A stretch of DNA of 64,000 nt from Bordetella parapertussis (GCA_945890735.1 CAMDCZ010000003.1:7999-71998); one strand, 5' to 3'; counted from the first letter of the stretch, positions 43,256 to 52,268 are shown. The notes: generated by a model from the sequence alone, not told the origin. Numbers and translations: made by a program.

Positions 43256-43867
43256 ATGTCTGAAAAAATATTCCATTCCATTTCATCGCAGCTGGCCCCC
43301 TGTGCCTGTTGCACTCCGCCTGTTTCGGGCGGAACAGCCGGCTTAGGCCGTCGCAACTTTCTGGGTTGGGGTGCGGCAGGCGCTTTGGCAGGTGGTTTGT
43401 CCTTGGTGGGTGCACCGTCTGCTTGGGCTGCCAGTGGCCATTACGAATCCATGTTGGTCAACTGCATTGACCCCCGTTTCACCACCTTGAGTTGGCAGTA
43501 CATGGGCCTGATACAAGGGGTGAGTCGGGACAAGCTGGAAGATAACTACAGCCAATTTGTGATGGCTGGCGGCCCCATCGGTGCGGTTCATCCCAAGTTT
43601 GAAGCTTGGCACAAGACATACTGGGACAACCTGGACATCACCGTCTCTTTGCACCATATCAAGCGTGTGGTGGGCCTGAGCCACCGTGACTGCGGTGCAG
43701 CCAAGCTGGCTTTTGGTGAAGCGGCAGTGGCCAACAAAGAGAGCGAATCACAAGCCCATGCTGAGGCATTGGCCATGTTCAGAGAGGCCGTTAAAAAGCG
43801 CCATCCCAAGTTGAGTGTCATCACCGGGGTGATGGACACCAATGGCAAAGTTGATCTGATGGGTTGA
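43256..43867 (+). CDS. Tat-exported beta-carbonic-anhydrase-like protein
   Basis: A 203-residue protein. It has a twin-arginine signal with RRNFLGWGAAGALAGG (Arg32-Arg33) and a cut site near SAWAA. The mature part carries the beta-carbonic-anhydrase zinc motifs: Cys70-x-Asp72-x-Arg74 (NCIDPRF) and His143-xx-Cys146 (SHRDCG). The mature domain is only about 145 residues, shorter than usual beta-class enzymes. AAAGGTG lies nine bases before the ATG. The Tat signal implies export of a folded, metal-loaded protein. Catalytic carbonic anhydrase or a related zinc protein are both possible. It converges on the hydrolase gene with three bases between. Confidence 0.78.
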   Translation: MSEKIFHSISSQLAPCACCTPPVSGGTAGLGRRNFLGWGAAGALAGGLSLVGAPSAWAASGHYESMLVNCIDPRFTTLSWQYMGLIQGVSRDKLEDNYSQFVMAGGPIGAVHPKFEAWHKTYWDNLDITVSLHHIKRVVGLSHRDCGAAKLAFGEAAVANKESESQAHAEALAMFREAVKKRHPKLSVITGVMDTNGKVDLMG

Positions 43868-43870
43868 CGC

Positions 43871-45007
43871 TCAGAGCTGGTCTAGGAAGGCCAGCAACAG
43901 GTGGTTGACCGCCTCCGCCTGTTCTTGCTGAACCCAGTGGCCGGCACCGGGCAGCAAATGACACAGCCGCATGTCCGCGCATGCGGCTGTTTGCATTTTC
44001 TCGACAGCCCCGGGGAATTGGTAGACCCCCCAATCGGCTTCGCCTGCGATAAAGGCACTGGGCACTTCGATGCGTTGTCCGCCATACCTTGCCAATTCAC
44101 CAAAGCATGCTTTGTCCGTGGCGCAGCGGTACCACTGCAAGCCACCTTGGAAGCCGCGCTGTTGGTACGCCTGCACATAGACGTCCAGGTCGCTGTCGGG
44201 CAGCCATTGACAAGCTTCTATCTGGGCTTGGGATGGCATGAACGGGGCAACCGCTTGTGCCATCGTGGCATGGCCCGGCATCACGTAGTAGTGGGGGAGG
44301 GCTGCCAGCACATCCGCACGCCAAGCGCTCAAGGGGCGGGGATGGTTTTCAGCCCAATCAGCGCTTTTCACATGGTAGTAGGCTCTTAAAAAATCGTGCA
44401 AACCTTGGCTGGCGAGCCACATGTCCTGGTTGGCTTGCGGCCCTGCGTAATACCACTGGTAATGTTGGCGGGGGGGCCGAAGTTGCCCCAAAGCGTGCAC
44501 TTCGTTGGTCAGTGCGTCATGGACGGATGCCCAATCCTGGGCATTGGGCGGGCCAGCGAAGGGGGCGCTCATCAGCATGACTGCACGAAACACCTCTGGA
44601 CGCGTCAGCGCGGCCCAGGCCGCCACTGGCGAACCAAAGTCATGTCCCACCACTGCATGCACGTGGTTGATCTGCAAGTTCTCCAGCAAGTCCAACAGGT
44701 CTTGCACCAAATGCAACATGCTGCTGGCCTGCCAGTCACCCATGAAACGGTCATCGCTGCCTGTGGTGCTGCCGTAACCGCGCTGGTCAGGTGCAATCAC
44801 ATGGAACCCAGCATCGGCCAGGGCTGTCAATTGGTGTCGCCAACTGAAGGCCAACTCGGGGAACCCATGCAACAGAAGCACCGTTGGCCGATTGGGATCG
44901 CCTGCTTGCAAAAAATGCATTTGCAGGCCATGGGCAGTGGTGGTGAAGCGAGACTGAACGCCTGGCGGCAAGGGCAAGGGCGTGGGTGTGGGTGTCTTTG
45001 GTGCCAT
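43871..45007 (-). CDS. Alpha/beta hydrolase, epoxide hydrolase-like
   Basis: A 378-residue alpha/beta-hydrolase. It has the oxyanion segment LLHGFPELAFSWRHQL, the nucleophile elbow VVGHDFGSPVA (Asp instead of Ser, as in soluble epoxide hydrolases and haloalkane dehalogenases), APDQRGYG, and the catalytic histidine in LPGAGHWVQQEQ. The in-frame TTG at 45040 would overlap the upstream gene, so ATG 45007 is preferred; neither has a good Shine-Dalgarno. It follows the molybdopterin enzyme gene by seven bases and may share its transcript. Confidence 0.85.
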   Translation of the reverse strand: MAPKTPTPTPLPLPPGVQSRFTTTAHGLQMHFLQAGDPNRPTVLLLHGFPELAFSWRHQLTALADAGFHVIAPDQRGYGSTTGSDDRFMGDWQASSMLHLVQDLLDLLENLQINHVHAVVGHDFGSPVAAWAALTRPEVFRAVMLMSAPFAGPPNAQDWASVHDALTNEVHALGQLRPPRQHYQWYYAGPQANQDMWLASQGLHDFLRAYYHVKSADWAENHPRPLSAWRADVLAALPHYYVMPGHATMAQAVAPFMPSQAQIEACQWLPDSDLDVYVQAYQQRGFQGGLQWYRCATDKACFGELARYGGQRIEVPSAFIAGEADWGVYQFPGAVEKMQTAACADMRLCHLLPGAGHWVQQEQAEAVNHLLLAFLDQL

Positions 45008-45014
45008 GTGCAAA

Positions 45015-47294
45015 TCAGGCGCTGGCAATGGCGTTGTCAAAGCGCAGCGGCAAATGACGCAGCCGCTGTCCGGTCAAAGCAAACACCGCGTTGGCGATCG
45101 CTGGCGCAATCGGCGGTGTGCCGGGCTCGCCCACGCCTTGAGGGTGGGCATCGCTTGGCACGATATGTGTTTCCACCACTGGCGCCTGGTCGATGCGCAG
45201 CAAAGGGTAATCATGAAAATTGCTCTGCTGCACCTGGCCCTTTTCAAAACGGATGTTGCCCCACAAGGCAGCGCTCAGACCCATCATGACCGACCCTTCC
45301 ATTTGCTGGGCAATGCTGTCGGGGTTGATGGCGGTGCCGCAATCGATGGCGCAGACCACACGGTGCACACGAATCTGATTGGCATTCACGGACACCTCGG
45401 CCACTTGGGCCACGATCGAACCAAACGACTCGTGCATGGCCAGGCCCCACGCGCGGCCTTGCTGTTGCGCAGCTGTGGGCACGGGGCCCATGCCAGCTTT
45501 GTCAGCGGCCATTTGCAACACGCGCGCGTGGCGCGGGTGGTTTTTCAGCATGGACAAACGAAACGTGAGGGGGTGTTGACCTGTGGCATGGGCCACTTCA
45601 TCGACAAAACTTTCCTTGAAAAAAGCCTGGTGCGAATGACCCACAGAGCGCCATGAGCCGATGGGGATGGGCAGGTCAATCGCGGTGTGACTGATCTTTG
45701 CATGGGGCCATTCATAGGCTTGGTCAAATGCGCCTTCTGCCGTTGTTTTGTCCGGGCCAGCGCCTGGCAGGTCCAGCATGCGGCGAATGAATTGGGGGGC
45801 AATCGCTTGGCTGCTGGCGTGATTGAGCCAGGCCAGCACCTGTCCTTTCTCATCCAAGCCGGCTTGGTAGCGGCTCACACAAGCCGGACGGTAGAAATCG
45901 TGTTGCATGTCTTGGCTGCGGTCCCACAACATTTGCACGGGTTTGCCCTCGCAAGCCAGTGCAATTTGCGCGGCTTGTGCGATGTAGTCCAGCTCCAGCC
46001 GCCTGCCCAGGCCAGTCCCCAACAGCGGCAAGAGCAGGCTCACTTTGTCCTTGGGGATGCCCAAGATCTCAGCGACCACATGGCGAGCAGCACCTGGTAT
46101 TTGGCTGGGTGCCCAGACAGTGGCTGCGCCGTCCTTGAACCACACGGTGCAGTTCATCGGCTCCATGGTGGCGTGTGCCAAGTAAGGTGCGCTGTATTCA
46201 GCGGTGATTTTTTTGGCTGCAGACGCGAACACTTGTGTGGCGTTGCCATGCTCAAAATAGGTGTGAGCGTCAGCGCTGTCCAAGCCCTGGCGCAAAGCTT
46301 TGTCAATGGTTTCACTGCCCCACATGGCCGCGACACCCGTGCCCCATTCAGCCCGGACCACACGCAATGCTTTCATGGCTTGGAAGGTGGACTTGGCCAC
46401 CACCGCCACACCCCCGCTGGCCCCTTTGGTGGGGGCGATCGCCACGACTTTTTCAACGCCCGGCATGGCACTGGCTTGGCTGGCATCCATGCTGATGAGT
46501 GGTGCGCCGACCTCGGGGTTCATGCGCACACAGGCGAACACCAAGCCTTCTGGGCGGTAGTCCATGCCGTACTTTGCCGAGCCGTCCACTTTGCTCATGC
46601 CTTCGATGCGAGGCATGGCTTTGCCAATGAATCTGAACTGCGCTGGGGTTTTCAACACCACTTGTTTGGGCGCTGCTTGTTGGGCAGCCAGGGCAGCTAG
46701 TTCACCGAAACGCGCTGACCGCCCACTGCTGTGGCTCACCACGCCTGCATTGACCTGGCATTCACTCGCAGACACCTGCCACTGCTGGGCAGCAGCGGCA
46801 ATCAACATGGCCCGCGCACTCGCACCTGCTTCGCGCATGGGCAACCAAAGGTCTTTGATGCTGGAGGATCCCCCGGTGGCGACCAGACCGATTTCGCGCA
46901 TGGCTTTATGGGTCATGAACTGGGCGAACTGTTTCAGTTTGCCGTGGTCGTCGGGGTGAAAGGGCAGGCCATCGGCAGCGACCACTTGGTTGTTGTAGAT
47001 GTTGTCAAAGTTGGAGGACTCGAGGGTGATTTGGTCCCAGCGGGCATCGAGTTCGTCCGCCAACAACATCGCCAAACCGGTGAACACCCCTTGCCCCATC
47101 TCGGACTTGCTCATCACGATGCTCACCGTGTCGTCCTCTGCGATGCGCACCCAGCCATTGAGGGCGGTCTTGCCATGCTCGGGGGCCAAAGGCGAAGCGG
47201 GGTTCAAGCGTTGGCGGGGCGGCAACATGCTCCACCCCACCACCAAAGCACCGGTGCCTGCTGCAATGGCGCCCAATATGTGTCTGCGTTTCAT
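45015..47294 (-). CDS. Xanthine-dehydrogenase-family molybdopterin subunit (IorB-like)
   Basis: A 759-residue large subunit. A twin-arginine-like leader MKRRHILGAIAAGTGALVVGW is followed by the molybdopterin-binding domains. The catalytic glutamate motif GEPGTPPIAPAIANA is near the C-terminus. These enzymes hydroxylate N-heterocycles or oxidise aldehydes and normally need a small [2Fe-2S] subunit, and often a cytochrome c. Neither is adjacent: downstream is a hydrolase, and upstream is the glnA control region. The partner may be elsewhere in the genome. The protein resembles the isoquinoline 1-oxidoreductase beta type. Complete. Confidence 0.87.
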   Translation of the reverse strand: MKRRHILGAIAAGTGALVVGWSMLPPRQRLNPASPLAPEHGKTALNGWVRIAEDDTVSIVMSKSEMGQGVFTGLAMLLADELDARWDQITLESSNFDNIYNNQVVAADGLPFHPDDHGKLKQFAQFMTHKAMREIGLVATGGSSSIKDLWLPMREAGASARAMLIAAAAQQWQVSASECQVNAGVVSHSSGRSARFGELAALAAQQAAPKQVVLKTPAQFRFIGKAMPRIEGMSKVDGSAKYGMDYRPEGLVFACVRMNPEVGAPLISMDASQASAMPGVEKVVAIAPTKGASGGVAVVAKSTFQAMKALRVVRAEWGTGVAAMWGSETIDKALRQGLDSADAHTYFEHGNATQVFASAAKKITAEYSAPYLAHATMEPMNCTVWFKDGAATVWAPSQIPGAARHVVAEILGIPKDKVSLLLPLLGTGLGRRLELDYIAQAAQIALACEGKPVQMLWDRSQDMQHDFYRPACVSRYQAGLDEKGQVLAWLNHASSQAIAPQFIRRMLDLPGAGPDKTTAEGAFDQAYEWPHAKISHTAIDLPIPIGSWRSVGHSHQAFFKESFVDEVAHATGQHPLTFRLSMLKNHPRHARVLQMAADKAGMGPVPTAAQQQGRAWGLAMHESFGSIVAQVAEVSVNANQIRVHRVVCAIDCGTAINPDSIAQQMEGSVMMGLSAALWGNIRFEKGQVQQSNFHDYPLLRIDQAPVVETHIVPSDAHPQGVGEPGTPPIAPAIANAVFALTGQRLRHLPLRFDNAIASA

Positions 47295-47433
47295 GATGTT
47301 CCTCGTGCTGGGGTTTGTCGAAGCTGGCTGCTGTCACCGCTTGCGCCTAACCATAACTGGAAAAGACGCGCATTCCCATGGGCAGCAGGCAAGTGACTGG
47401 TACAGCCTGGCTGGCGCTCATCCCAACCGTCGT

Positions 47434-47450
47434 TGCACCTTGTGAGTGCA
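47434..47450. promoter_or_regulatory. NtrC-binding site 1
   Basis: TGCACCTTGTGAGTGCA has the TGCAC-N7-GTGCA form and 17-base length of the NtrC consensus. It lies about 200 bases before the expected glnA transcription start. Confidence 0.75.
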
Positions 47451-47467
47451 TGAAATGCCTCACGATG

Positions 47468-47487
47468 GTGCATTTCATAGAATGCAC
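47468..47487. promoter_or_regulatory. Inverted repeat overlapping the NtrC site 2
   Basis: GTGCATTTCATAGAATGCAC is a perfect seven-base inverted repeat around TCATAG. Its right arm is shared with the next NtrC site. Half-sites match NtrC arms but the spacing is different. Confidence 0.45.
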
Positions 47488-47499
47488 TTTTTAGGTGCA
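47483..47499. promoter_or_regulatory. NtrC-binding site 2
   Basis: TGCACTTTTTAGGTGCA again has TGCAC-N7-GTGCA. Its centre is 49 bases from the centre of site 1 and about 150 bases before the glnA start point. Two sites allow NtrC oligomer assembly. Confidence 0.8.
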
Positions 47500-47618
47500 T
47501 AATGAGTGGCCAAGAAAATGCGGTTGCCTGCATGGAAAAGGGGTATTTTGATCACGAAATCGCCTGGTCTGGCTGCTGAAATCGATCTTTTTGAACTTTC
47601 CGGTGGGCGGGGTGTGCG

Positions 47619-47634
47619 TGGCACAAAAGATGCA
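47619..47634 (+). promoter_or_regulatory. Sigma-54 promoter of glnA
   Basis: TGGCACAAAAGATGCA has GG and GC elements separated by ten bases, the -24/-12 spacing of sigma-54 promoters. It lies 49 bases before the glnA ATG and downstream of two NtrC sites. Confidence 0.8.
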
Positions 47635-47683
47635 AGACAATGTTCATCTCTGATTTTCAAACCAACCTCTCCAGGAGAAATTG

Positions 47684-49099
47684 ATGGCCAAGACCGTCGC
47701 CGACGTCATGAAGGACGTCAAGGAACACGAAATCAAGTTTGTTGATTTTCGTTTTACCGATACCCGTGGCAAAGAACAGCACGTGAGTGTGCCCATTTCC
47801 CACTTCGATGAAAGCAAATTCACCGACGGCCATGCATTTGACGGTTCTTCCATTGCCGGCTGGAAAGGCATCGAAGCCTCTGACATGTTGCTCATGCCAG
47901 ATGCGAACACCGCGTTCTTGGACCCTTTCTTTCAAGAGCCTACCCTGGTCCTGTCTTGCGACGTGCTCGAGCCCGGCGATGGTAAATCCTATGACCGCGA
48001 CCCACGCTCGATTGCCAAGCGCGCAGAAGCCTATTTGAAATCCTCTGGCTTGGGCGACACCGCCTATTTCGGACCAGAGCCAGAGTTCTTCATCTTTGAC
48101 AACGTGCAGTGGGGCAATGAAATGTCCGGCGCGTTTTTCAAGATCGACGAATACGAAGCCCCTTGGAACAGCAGCGCCAAAATCGAAGGCGGCAACCGCG
48201 GCCACCGTCCCACTGTCAAGGGCGGCTATTTCCCCGTGCCACCCGTGGACAGCACACAAGACTTGCGTGCCGAAATGGTCATGATCCTCGAAGAAATGGG
48301 TATCCCTGTGGAAGTGTTCCACCACGAAGTGGCGGGCGCTGGTCAAAACGAAATCGGCACCAAGTTCAGCACCTTGGTTGAGCGCGCCGACTGGACCCAA
48401 AAACTGAAATACGTGGTGTGGAACGTGGCCAATGCCTACGGCAAAACAGCCACCTTCATGCCCAAGCCACTGGTTGGCGACAACGGTTCAGGCATGCACG
48501 TTCACCAGTCCATCTGGAAGGATGGCAAGAACTTGTTTGCAGGTAAAGGCTACGCTGGCTTGAGCGACACCGCCTTGTTCTACATCGGCGGCATCATCAA
48601 GCACGCCCGTGCCTTGAACGCCATCACCAATCCCACCACCAACAGCTACAAGCGTTTGGTGCCAGGTTTTGAAGCCCCTGTGAAGTTGGCTTACTCCAGC
48701 CGCAACCGTTCTGCGTCGATCCGTATCCCTCACGTGGCGTCTGACAAAGGCCGTCGCATCGAGGCACGTTTCCCTGACCCCATGGCCAACCCCTACCTGT
48801 GCTTCTCAGCCTTGTTGATGGCTGGCTTGGACGGCATCGAGAACAAGATCCACCCCGGTGAAGCCGCGACCAAAGACCTGTACCACTTGCCCCCAGAGGA
48901 GGACGCATTGGTCCCAACCGTGTGCCACAGCTTGGACCAAGCTTTGGAGCACTTGGACAAAGGCCGTGCCTTCTTGACCAAAGGTGGCGTGTTCACTGAC
49001 AGCATGATCGATGCCTACATCGACCTCAAAATGCAAGAAGTCACCCGCTTCCGTCAGGCGGTTCACCCTGTCGAATACGACATGTACTACTCACTCTGA
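47684..49099 (+). CDS. glnA: Glutamine synthetase, type I
   Basis: GlnA makes glutamine from glutamate, ammonia and ATP. The 471-residue protein has the N-terminal domain (IKFVDFRFTDTRGKEQHVSV) and the metal/ATP motifs (FGPEPEFFIFD, HHEVAGAGQNEIG). It also has KPLVGDNGSGMHVHQS and the adenylylation tyrosine Tyr400 in KDLYHLPPEE. AGGAG precedes ATG 47684; the in-frame TTG three bases earlier is not needed. Upstream are two NtrC sites and a sigma-54 promoter, so nitrogen limitation should induce it. A terminator follows the gene. Confidence 0.97.
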   Translation: MAKTVADVMKDVKEHEIKFVDFRFTDTRGKEQHVSVPISHFDESKFTDGHAFDGSSIAGWKGIEASDMLLMPDANTAFLDPFFQEPTLVLSCDVLEPGDGKSYDRDPRSIAKRAEAYLKSSGLGDTAYFGPEPEFFIFDNVQWGNEMSGAFFKIDEYEAPWNSSAKIEGGNRGHRPTVKGGYFPVPPVDSTQDLRAEMVMILEEMGIPVEVFHHEVAGAGQNEIGTKFSTLVERADWTQKLKYVVWNVANAYGKTATFMPKPLVGDNGSGMHVHQSIWKDGKNLFAGKGYAGLSDTALFYIGGIIKHARALNAITNPTTNSYKRLVPGFEAPVKLAYSSRNRSASIRIPHVASDKGRRIEARFPDPMANPYLCFSALLMAGLDGIENKIHPGEAATKDLYHLPPEEDALVPTVCHSLDQALEHLDKGRAFLTKGGVFTDSMIDAYIDLKMQEVTRFRQAVHPVEYDMYYSL

Positions 49100-49145
49100 G
49101 CCTCGGCTTGGGACACACGTGCAAGCCAGTCATGTCTTGCGCGCC

Positions 49146-49174
49146 AAGGGCGGCCTCCTGGCCGCCCTTTTTTT
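49146..49174 (+). terminator. Rho-independent terminator after glnA
   Basis: AAGGGCGGCC and GGCCGCCCTT make a perfect ten-base stem around TCCT, followed by a run of seven to eight T. It separates glnA from the downstream ntrBC group. Confidence 0.92.
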
Positions 49175-49205
49175 GGGGACGTGAATTCAACGAGAACAGG
49201 CGCGT

Positions 49206-49619
49206 ATGAAGCATATTTTGTTGATGGCGTGTTTTGGCACAGCGGGTTGGGCGATGGCACAAAACAACACGGATTCAGTTTGGCGATGTGGCAACGAATA
49301 CACCAACCAACCCAAACCGGGCATGGCCTGCACACGCGTGCCTGTTCAGTCTGATGTCATCAGCACCCAACCGCGCTCATTCCGCGCGGTGCCACAGACC
49401 AGCCCAGCCATGCCCAACACCACTGTGGTCGTGCCCGTGCCGCCCCGCATGGATGTAGGCCAACAACGCACCAGAGACCAACATGCCCAACAAATTCTCT
49501 TGGATGAGTTGAAAAAATTGCAGCAACGCTGCCTGCAACTGGCGGCCCAAAGCACGGAATTGGTGCGCTGCCGTGCCGATGAGGCCGCATTGCGCCGCGA
49601 ATTGGCGCGGTTGCCCTGA
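49206..49619 (+). CDS. Small secreted DUF4124-like protein
   Basis: A 137-residue protein with a signal peptide (MKHILLMACFGTAGWAMAQ). A short beta-rich segment follows (VWRCGNEYTNQPKPGMAC), like the start of DUF4124 proteins, then a disordered Pro-rich region and a helical C-terminal tail rich in Leu, Gln and Arg. Function is unknown. It lies between the glnA terminator and ntrB and ends eight bases before the ntrB start, so it is likely co-transcribed with ntrBC. Confidence 0.7.
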   Translation: MKHILLMACFGTAGWAMAQNNTDSVWRCGNEYTNQPKPGMACTRVPVQSDVISTQPRSFRAVPQTSPAMPNTTVVVPVPPRMDVGQQRTRDQHAQQILLDELKKLQQRCLQLAAQSTELVRCRADEAALRRELARLP

Positions 49620-49627
49620 GATGGAAC

Positions 49628-50686
49628 ATGCCTGAAAACCGATTCGCTGCATTTGACCAATTGGCCACCTTGGTCTTGGTGGTCAAAGCCGATAACCGGG
49701 TATTGTTTGCCAATGCTTCCTTTGAAGATGTCATGGGCTTGTCGCGCCGCAGTGTGCAAGATGCAGATGCACCGGGCTTGTTTGTGGATGAAGCCAGTCT
49801 GCTGCAAGCCATGGAAGGCGCCAGACGGCATGACTTTTCAGCCCTGCGCTTTGATGACCAGCTCAAGCGGCCAGGGTCAGAGGCTTTCCCAGTCCATGTG
49901 GTGGTGGCCCCCGGCGATCAACCGGGTGAAGTCTTGATCGAGCTGCTGCCTCAAGAAACCCAGAGCCGGCAAGACCGCGAAGAGCGACAGTTGGAGCACG
50001 CCCAGGCGAACAAAGAGCTGATTCGCAATCTCGCGCATGAGATCAAAAATCCCTTGGGTGGTATCCGAGGCGCGGCCCAACTGTTGCAGCTTGAGCTCGA
50101 AACCCGCAGCGATCTGACCGAGTACACCCAGGTGATCGTGCGCGAAGCCGATCGCTTGCAAACCCTGGTAGACCGGTTGCTGGCGCCCCACCGACGGCCC
50201 CATGTCGTGGGCAATGTCAATATCCACGAGGTGTGTGAACGTGTTCGCACCCTGATCCTGGCTGAGTTCCCCAAGGGCTTGCAGGTGCGTCGTGACTATG
50301 ACATCTCCTTGCCGGAGTTTCGCGGTGATGTTGAACAGCTGATTCAGGCGGTGCTCAATATCGCGCATAACGCCGCGCAAGCGCTGATGGACAGGATGTC
50401 AGTGGGAGACGCTGAAATCATTTTGTGTACCCGCATCGCCCGCCAAGTGACTTTCGTGAAACAGCGCTACAGATTGGCACTGGAATTGCATGTCATTGAC
50501 AACGGACCGGGTATCCCGGAAGAGATCAAAGACCGTTTGTTTCATCCCTTGGTATCGGGCCGCGATGGCGGATCGGGCTTGGGTTTGAACTTGGCTCAGA
50601 CCTTTGTGCAACAGCACCAAGGTTTGATCGAATGTGAAAGTCAACCTGGGCGCACGGATTTCAAAATTTTGATTCCCTTGCATTGA
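49628..50686 (+). CDS. glnL: Nitrogen regulation sensor kinase NtrB
   Basis: NtrB phosphorylates NtrC under nitrogen limitation and dephosphorylates it when PII is bound. The 352-residue protein has an N-terminal PAS domain (about 1-110) and a HisKA domain with His137 in LAHEIKNPLGGIRGAAQLL. The ATPase domain has the N box (VLNIAHNAAQALMD), DNGPGIP and GGSGLGLNLAQ. It has no membrane helix, as expected for the soluble NtrB. GAGATGGA precedes the ATG. ntrC follows after 46 bases. Confidence 0.94.
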   Translation: MPENRFAAFDQLATLVLVVKADNRVLFANASFEDVMGLSRRSVQDADAPGLFVDEASLLQAMEGARRHDFSALRFDDQLKRPGSEAFPVHVVVAPGDQPGEVLIELLPQETQSRQDREERQLEHAQANKELIRNLAHEIKNPLGGIRGAAQLLQLELETRSDLTEYTQVIVREADRLQTLVDRLLAPHRRPHVVGNVNIHEVCERVRTLILAEFPKGLQVRRDYDISLPEFRGDVEQLIQAVLNIAHNAAQALMDRMSVGDAEIILCTRIARQVTFVKQRYRLALELHVIDNGPGIPEEIKDRLFHPLVSGRDGGSGLGLNLAQTFVQQHQGLIECESQPGRTDFKILIPLH

Positions 50687-50732
50687 AAACCGCATGAGCG
50701 AGATGCGCAAGACAGAAGGGTAATGTACTGTG

Positions 50733-52232
50733 ATGAAACCGATTTGGATCGTAGATGATGACCAGTCCATCCGTTTTGTACTGGAAAAGGCATTGATGCG
50801 CGAAGGCTTGCCCACCCGCAGCTTCACCCACCCGCGTGAAGTGGTGCAAGCCTTAGACAACCTGACCGCAGAAGACAGCCCGCAGGTATTGGTCAGCGAC
50901 ATTCGGATGCCAGGGGGATCTGGATTGGATTTGCTCGCCCAGGTCAAAGAACGAATGCCAGGCCTGCCGGTCATCATCATGACCGCTTATTCGGATTTGG
51001 ACAGCGCGGTGTCTGCGTTTCAAGGCGGTGCGTTTGAGTACCTGCCCAAACCCTTTGATTTGACCAAGGCCATCGAACTGATTCGCCGTGCGGTGGAAGA
51101 AAGCCAGCGCGAGGCGGTGGGCGCGGTGGATGTGGACAGCACGCCTGAAATGCTGGGCCAAGCGCCCGCCATGCAAGACGTGTTCCGTGCGATTGGTCGC
51201 TTGAGCCAAAGCAATGTCACCGTGATGATCACCGGTGAATCGGGTTCGGGCAAGGAGTTGGTCGCCCGTGCACTTCACAAGCATTCCCAGCGCGCCAGTG
51301 GACCGTTTGTCGCGATCAACACCGCTGCGATTCCCAAAGATTTGTTGGAAAGCGAGTTGTTCGGCCATGAGCGTGGCGCATTCACCGGGGCCCAAACCAT
51401 GCGCCGTGGGCGTTTTGAACAGGCCGATGGCGGCACTTTGTTTTTGGACGAAATAGGCGACATGCCATTTGACTTGCAAACCCGATTACTGCGTGTCTTG
51501 AGCGATGGCAGTTTCTACCGTGTCGGTGGTCACAGCGCGATCAAATCGAATGTGCGCGTGATTGCAGCGACTCACCAAGATTTGGAACAGCGGGTCAAGG
51601 AAGGCATTTTTCGCGAAGACTTGTTTCACCGCTTGAACGTCATTCGTTTGCGCTTGCCCCCTTTGCGTGAACGCCGCGAGGACATTCCTGTGCTGACGCG
51701 GCATTTTTTACAGCACAGTGCGCAGCAGTTGGGTGTGGAGGCCAAGCGAATGTCGGCATCAGCCATGGAGCTGCTGCAAAATTTTGCCTTTCCTGGCAAT
51801 GTGCGCCAGTTGGAAAACATTTGTCATTGGCTCACGGTCATGGCGCCAGCTCAAGCGATTGAGCCCAAGGATTTGCCCCCTGAGATGTTGCAACCTGTCG
51901 ACTTGGACACCTTTGCCGACCATGCAGTTCACAGCCCGCCGGTCGTCCGATTCGTCAGAGGCAATGAGGGTTATGGCCATGCCGGGGCCAACCCACCCGT
52001 GGCGCCAAGTGCATCAGGCGAAGATTGGCAAGGGGGGTTAGAAGCCCAGGCCATGGCCTTGTTGACAGCCGGGCGCACCGACGTCTGGGAGGCGTTGACC
52101 AAGCGGTTTGAGGCCACCTTGATTCAAACCGCGCTGGCCCACACCCGTGGTCGACGCATCGATGCTGCACACAAGCTGGGCATTGGTCGCAACACCATCA
52201 CCCGGAAAATCCAAGAGCTTGGTTTGGAATAA
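50733..52232 (+). CDS. glnG: Nitrogen regulator NtrC, sigma-54 activator
   Basis: NtrC activates sigma-54 promoters of nitrogen genes. The 499-residue protein has a receiver domain with phospho-acceptor Asp56 (LVSDIRMPG), and an AAA+ domain with Walker A GESGSGKE (168-175) and the sigma-54-contact loop GAFTGA (about 215). The Fis-type HTH at the C-terminus is RRIDAAHKLGIGRNTITRKIQE. GTG at 50730 and ATG at 50733 are adjacent; AAGGG lies 12 bases before the ATG. Its sites are recognisable upstream of glnA in this window. Confidence 0.95.
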   Translation: MKPIWIVDDDQSIRFVLEKALMREGLPTRSFTHPREVVQALDNLTAEDSPQVLVSDIRMPGGSGLDLLAQVKERMPGLPVIIMTAYSDLDSAVSAFQGGAFEYLPKPFDLTKAIELIRRAVEESQREAVGAVDVDSTPEMLGQAPAMQDVFRAIGRLSQSNVTVMITGESGSGKELVARALHKHSQRASGPFVAINTAAIPKDLLESELFGHERGAFTGAQTMRRGRFEQADGGTLFLDEIGDMPFDLQTRLLRVLSDGSFYRVGGHSAIKSNVRVIAATHQDLEQRVKEGIFREDLFHRLNVIRLRLPPLRERREDIPVLTRHFLQHSAQQLGVEAKRMSASAMELLQNFAFPGNVRQLENICHWLTVMAPAQAIEPKDLPPEMLQPVDLDTFADHAVHSPPVVRFVRGNEGYGHAGANPPVAPSASGEDWQGGLEAQAMALLTAGRTDVWEALTKRFEATLIQTALAHTRGRRIDAAHKLGIGRNTITRKIQELGLE

Positions 52233-52268
52233 ACACGCACAGCCAATCAGATGGTGTGATGATGCCGC

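Noticed and set aside
47295..47433. Sigma-54 promoter on the minus strand for the molybdopterin gene
   Set aside because: I found no GG-N10-GC element in the required orientation.
47506..47745. Small plus-strand open frame of 79 codons before glnA
   Set aside because: It overlaps the sigma-54 promoter and the glnA start, and has no Shine-Dalgarno or recognisable features.
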